Assembly (NCBI RefSeq): GCF_900112365.1
Contig: NZ_FOLQ01000014.1
Location: forward strand, 101,956-165,955
Origin: Spirosoma endophyticum
Lineage (GTDB): Bacteria > Bacteroidota > Bacteroidia > Cytophagales > Spirosomataceae
Reading direction: 5' to 3'
Length of the DNA stretch: 64,000 bases
Each line of letters starts with the position of its first letter. The stretch's first letter is position 1. This document shows positions 62,048 through 64,000 of the stretch, piece after piece. The notes beneath the pieces are model-generated. The model was not told the DNA's origin. It did not search any database and was given only the letters and a program-made list of their open reading frames with translations. A program made the position numbers and the translations under genes.

Positions 62048-64000
62048 TTACTTACTCCGTCGCTGCTCGATCAATGTATTGATTTCGGCGGCTGTTTTAT
62101 AAACCCGCTGACCTTTGCGGACCATCGTACGAATGAACTTTGGACGTTTTTTGGTTTCCTCAAATATCTTGCTGATGTACTCGCCCAGAAAGGAGATGCC
62201 CAGCAGGTTGATGCCCCCAAAAAACATCACCAGAATGATCACCGTCGACAACCCATACGGCGTATTCGGGTCGAAATTCAACAGCCGCGAGACAATCTGC
62301 CAGACGATGCCCAGCATCGACAACCCCGTCAACACAAAACCCGCATACGTCATCAGCTCCAGGGGCGCAAAACTGAACGAGAAAATCGCCTTCTTGGCCC
62401 ACCAGATGTTCTTGGTCCAGTTGTTGGTCGACACCCCGAACATCCGCTCGGGCCGCACGTAGTCCACCCCCGTCTGGTTGAAACCCACCCAGGCCCGCAG
62501 CCCCCGCAGAAACTGCTCCGTCTCGGGCAGGTTCACCAACTCCCGCACCACCTTGCGGTCGATCAGCGAAAAATCCCCCGCATCGACCGGAATGTTGATG
62601 TAGGCTGTCCGTTTAAAGAGCCGATAGAACTGCTTGTAGAAGAAGTGCACGTGGGGGGCCATCTCCCGCTGCACCCGCACCCCATACACCACGTCGAAAC
62701 CCTGCTGCCACTGGGCGTAGAAGTTCGGAATCACTTCGGGGGGGTCCTGCAGATCCCCATCCATGAGCACCACCGCATCGCCCGTGGCAATTTCCATCCC
62801 ACTCAGAAAAGCCGCCTGGGAGCCGAAGTTGCGCGAATGCTTGATAGCTATCACGTTGGGGTCTTTGGCACAGATCTCATTCAGCACGGCTTCGGTGTTG
62901 TCGGGCGAGTTGTCATTGACAAAGATGATCTCGTAGCGCACCTTCATCTCGTTGAAGGTTTTCACCAGTCGCTCATACATGTAGGGGATGGCCTGAGCGT
63001 CCTTGTAGCAGGCGATGATGGGGGAGATGACCGGATTGAGGGTGGGCGTCTGGAAGGCGGGGATGACCCGTTCCTCATAGCCATGCGCCTGTTGCCAGTC
63101 AGCGGTTTGGCGCAGCCCATCCCCCAGGGAGGTAGTGGCTTTCCAGCCCAGATCGGCCTGGGCGGCAGTGGCATCCCCGTACCAGTCGGAGAGGTCCCAG
63201 TTGCGGTTGGACATGCTGCCCCAGACGGGCTCTTGGGTCAGGCCGAAGGTTTGGCGGGCCACCTCCACCAGTTCGCGCATGGTGGTTTTCTGGCCCGTGG
63301 CAATATTGTAGGAGCGTCCCCGAATGGTGGCGTTGACCCGTAATGCCGCCTGCACAAACGCGTCGACACAATCATCGACATAGACAAAGTCGCGGCTGAT
63401 GTCGGGCGAAACGAGTGGCGGCAGTTGACCTTTTCGAGTCTCTTCCACCAGGCGGGGAATGAGCCGGTCGGGTTCTTCCCAGCCCCCATAGATGGAGTAG
63501 AGCCGCAGGTTGAGGGTGTTGAGCTGGTGAACCCTGGCGTAGTATTCCAGCGTATAGGCCCCCGACACTTTGGAGACGGCGTAGTGGCTGTTGGGTTCTA
63601 CGGGGTCGGTCTCTTTGGGGGCGGTGCAGTTGAATCCGTACTCGGAGCTGCTACCGGCATGGATGTAGACCATGTGGGGGGTGCAGTTTTCCAGGATGTT
63701 GACCGTGCCCAGGACGTTGGTCTCGTAGGTGAGGCTGACGTTTTTTTGTTTGCTGTAGGCTCCATAAGCGGCCAGGTTGAAGATGGTCTTTGGCTTGATT
63801 TTGGCGAACACATCCTGGACGGAGGTGGGGGAGAGTATGTCGCAATGGACAATATTCTCGGGGGGTACGTCGAGGAGTTTGAGTCGCCAGGCTTTGGTGG
63901 CGTCGTGAGTAAGGGCGAAGACATCCTGTCGAAGGCGGAAGAGTTGCTCAAACAGGTTGGCGCCAATGAAGCCGCTGGCCCCGAAAACCACAATGGGACC
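62048..64000 (-). CDS. NAD-dependent epimerase/dehydratase fused to GT2 (5' end outside window)
   Basis: The frame is open to the right edge (GPIVVFGASGFIGANLFEQL), so the true start is not in the window; GTG 63991 lies inside the first conserved strand. At least 650 residues are visible. Part one, to about residue 300, is an extended SDR: glycine loop GASGFIG and the catalytic NSHYAVSK motif (Tyr-x-x-x-Lys), then the RDFVYVDDCVDAF segment. Part two begins near NPVISPIIACYKDAQAIPYM and is an ArnC/DPM1-type GT2 (IIFVNDNSPDNTEAVLNE; VVLMDGDLQDPPEVIPNFYA; two helices at the end). The sugar made by part one might be handed to part two. GC content looks higher than its neighbours by eye. Confidence 0.88.
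   Translation of the reverse strand, partial: GPIVVFGASGFIGANLFEQLFRLRQDVFALTHDATKAWRLKLLDVPPENIVHCDILSPTSVQDVFAKIKPKTIFNLAAYGAYSKQKNVSLTYETNVLGTVNILENCTPHMVYIHAGSSSEYGFNCTAPKETDPVEPNSHYAVSKVSGAYTLEYYARVHQLNTLNLRLYSIYGGWEEPDRLIPRLVEETRKGQLPPLVSPDISRDFVYVDDCVDAFVQAALRVNATIRGRSYNIATGQKTTMRELVEVARQTFGLTQEPVWGSMSNRNWDLSDWYGDATAAQADLGWKATTSLGDGLRQTADWQQAHGYEERVIPAFQTPTLNPVISPIIACYKDAQAIPYMYERLVKTFNEMKVRYEIIFVNDNSPDNTEAVLNEICAKDPNVIAIKHSRNFGSQAAFLSGMEIATGDAVVLMDGDLQDPPEVIPNFYAQWQQGFDVVYGVRVQREMAPHVHFFYKQFYRLFKRTAYINIPVDAGDFSLIDRKVVRELVNLPETEQFLRGLRAWVGFNQTGVDYVRPERMFGVSTNNWTKNIWWAKKAIFSFSFAPLELMTYAGFVLTGLSMLGIVWQIVSRLLNFDPNTPYGLSTVIILVMFFGGINLLGISFLGEYISKIFEETKKRPKFIRTMVRKGQRVYKTAAEINTLIEQRRSK

Noticed and set aside
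62015..63343. Long rightward open frame of 442 codons
   Set aside because: It is the antisense shadow of the epimerase-GT2 gene, rich in His, Pro and Gln, with no domain. High GC content of the true gene removes stop codons on the other strand.
1..64000. CRISPR array, prophage, insertion sequence or defence island
   Set aside because: I looked for regular spaced repeats, transposase motifs, integrases, Cas and restriction genes. Apart from higBA and the palindromes nothing of this kind is present.
1..64000. tRNA or rRNA genes
   Set aside because: No CCA-ended cloverleaf or conserved rRNA stretch could be seen in the gaps between genes.

Overview
The window reads as a chromosome segment of a Bacteroidota bacterium of the order Cytophagales, most like Spirosoma or a close relative. 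That placement is inferred from a very large secreted protein with CHU_C-type Ig modules and a type IX secretion tail, DUF2490 and DUF2059 proteins, a Bacteroidota-type topoisomerase IV subunit B, promoters resembling TAnnTTTG, and weak Shine-Dalgarno sites. I saw no rRNA, tRNA, CRISPR array, transposase or phage gene.

Layout. 0-13 kb is mixed and gene-poor: the end of a membrane glycosyltransferase, an Lmo0937-type mini membrane protein, the 1558-aa secreted Ig-repeat protein, a GT14 glycosyltransferase, a BNR-repeat protein, several small proteins and a decayed sensor histidine kinase. 13-17 kb holds a membrane-embedded amidohydrolase-like protein, a DUF2490 outer-membrane protein and small hypotheticals. 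17-34.4 kb is one long leftward surface-polysaccharide locus. It contains five tightly packed sugar-transfer genes (two paralogous GTs, DUF5672, GT2, GT9), a GT4, a NeuD-like acyltransferase, WbqC, a GT-C-like membrane protein, a DegT aminotransferase, an ABC exporter (Wzt/Wzm type), a Wzz-like protein and a large SLBB export protein. 34.5-38.9 kb is a housekeeping island (parE, pheA, DUF2059, a sulfite-oxidase-like enzyme). 38.9-46.4 kb runs leftward again: GmhA-like SIS isomerase, ROK kinase, a polyprenyl-phosphate-type GT2, a membrane GT-C-like protein, an unknown secreted protein and N-carbamoylputrescine amidase. 46.5-50 kb holds a Gfo/Idh/MocA oxidoreductase, a methyltransferase, a small protein and a higBA toxin-antitoxin module. 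50-64 kb is a second leftward surface-sugar stretch: an AlgX/AlgJ-like acetyltransferase, a 905-aa unknown, an FAD oxidoreductase, GT2, acyltransferase 3, two paralogous membrane proteins, a half-transketolase and a fused epimerase-GT2.

How it fits together. The aminotransferase, WbqC and NeuD-like genes suggest an N-acylated amino sugar. The SIS/ROK pair suggests sugar-phosphate (possibly heptose) supply. The soluble and membrane GTs assemble the glycan, Wzm/Wzt move it across the inner membrane, and the Wzz-like and SLBB proteins carry it outward. AlgX-like and acyltransferase-3 enzymes would decorate it. Pathway identities are inferred from families only.

The most interesting structural signals are: (1) higBA bracketed by two 98-bp direct repeats, one being the live 3' end of the AlgX-like gene and the other a mutated copy; (2) a family of intergenic palindromes built from GTC/GAC-rich words, one of which runs into the 5' end of a GT4 gene and leaves it without an ATG, GTG or TTG start at the conserved N-terminus; (3) an apparent excess of the hexamer ACGTAG/CTACGT through most of the window; (4) a histidine kinase with four independent lesions; and (5) an epimerase-glycosyltransferase fusion in visibly GC-richer DNA at the right edge.
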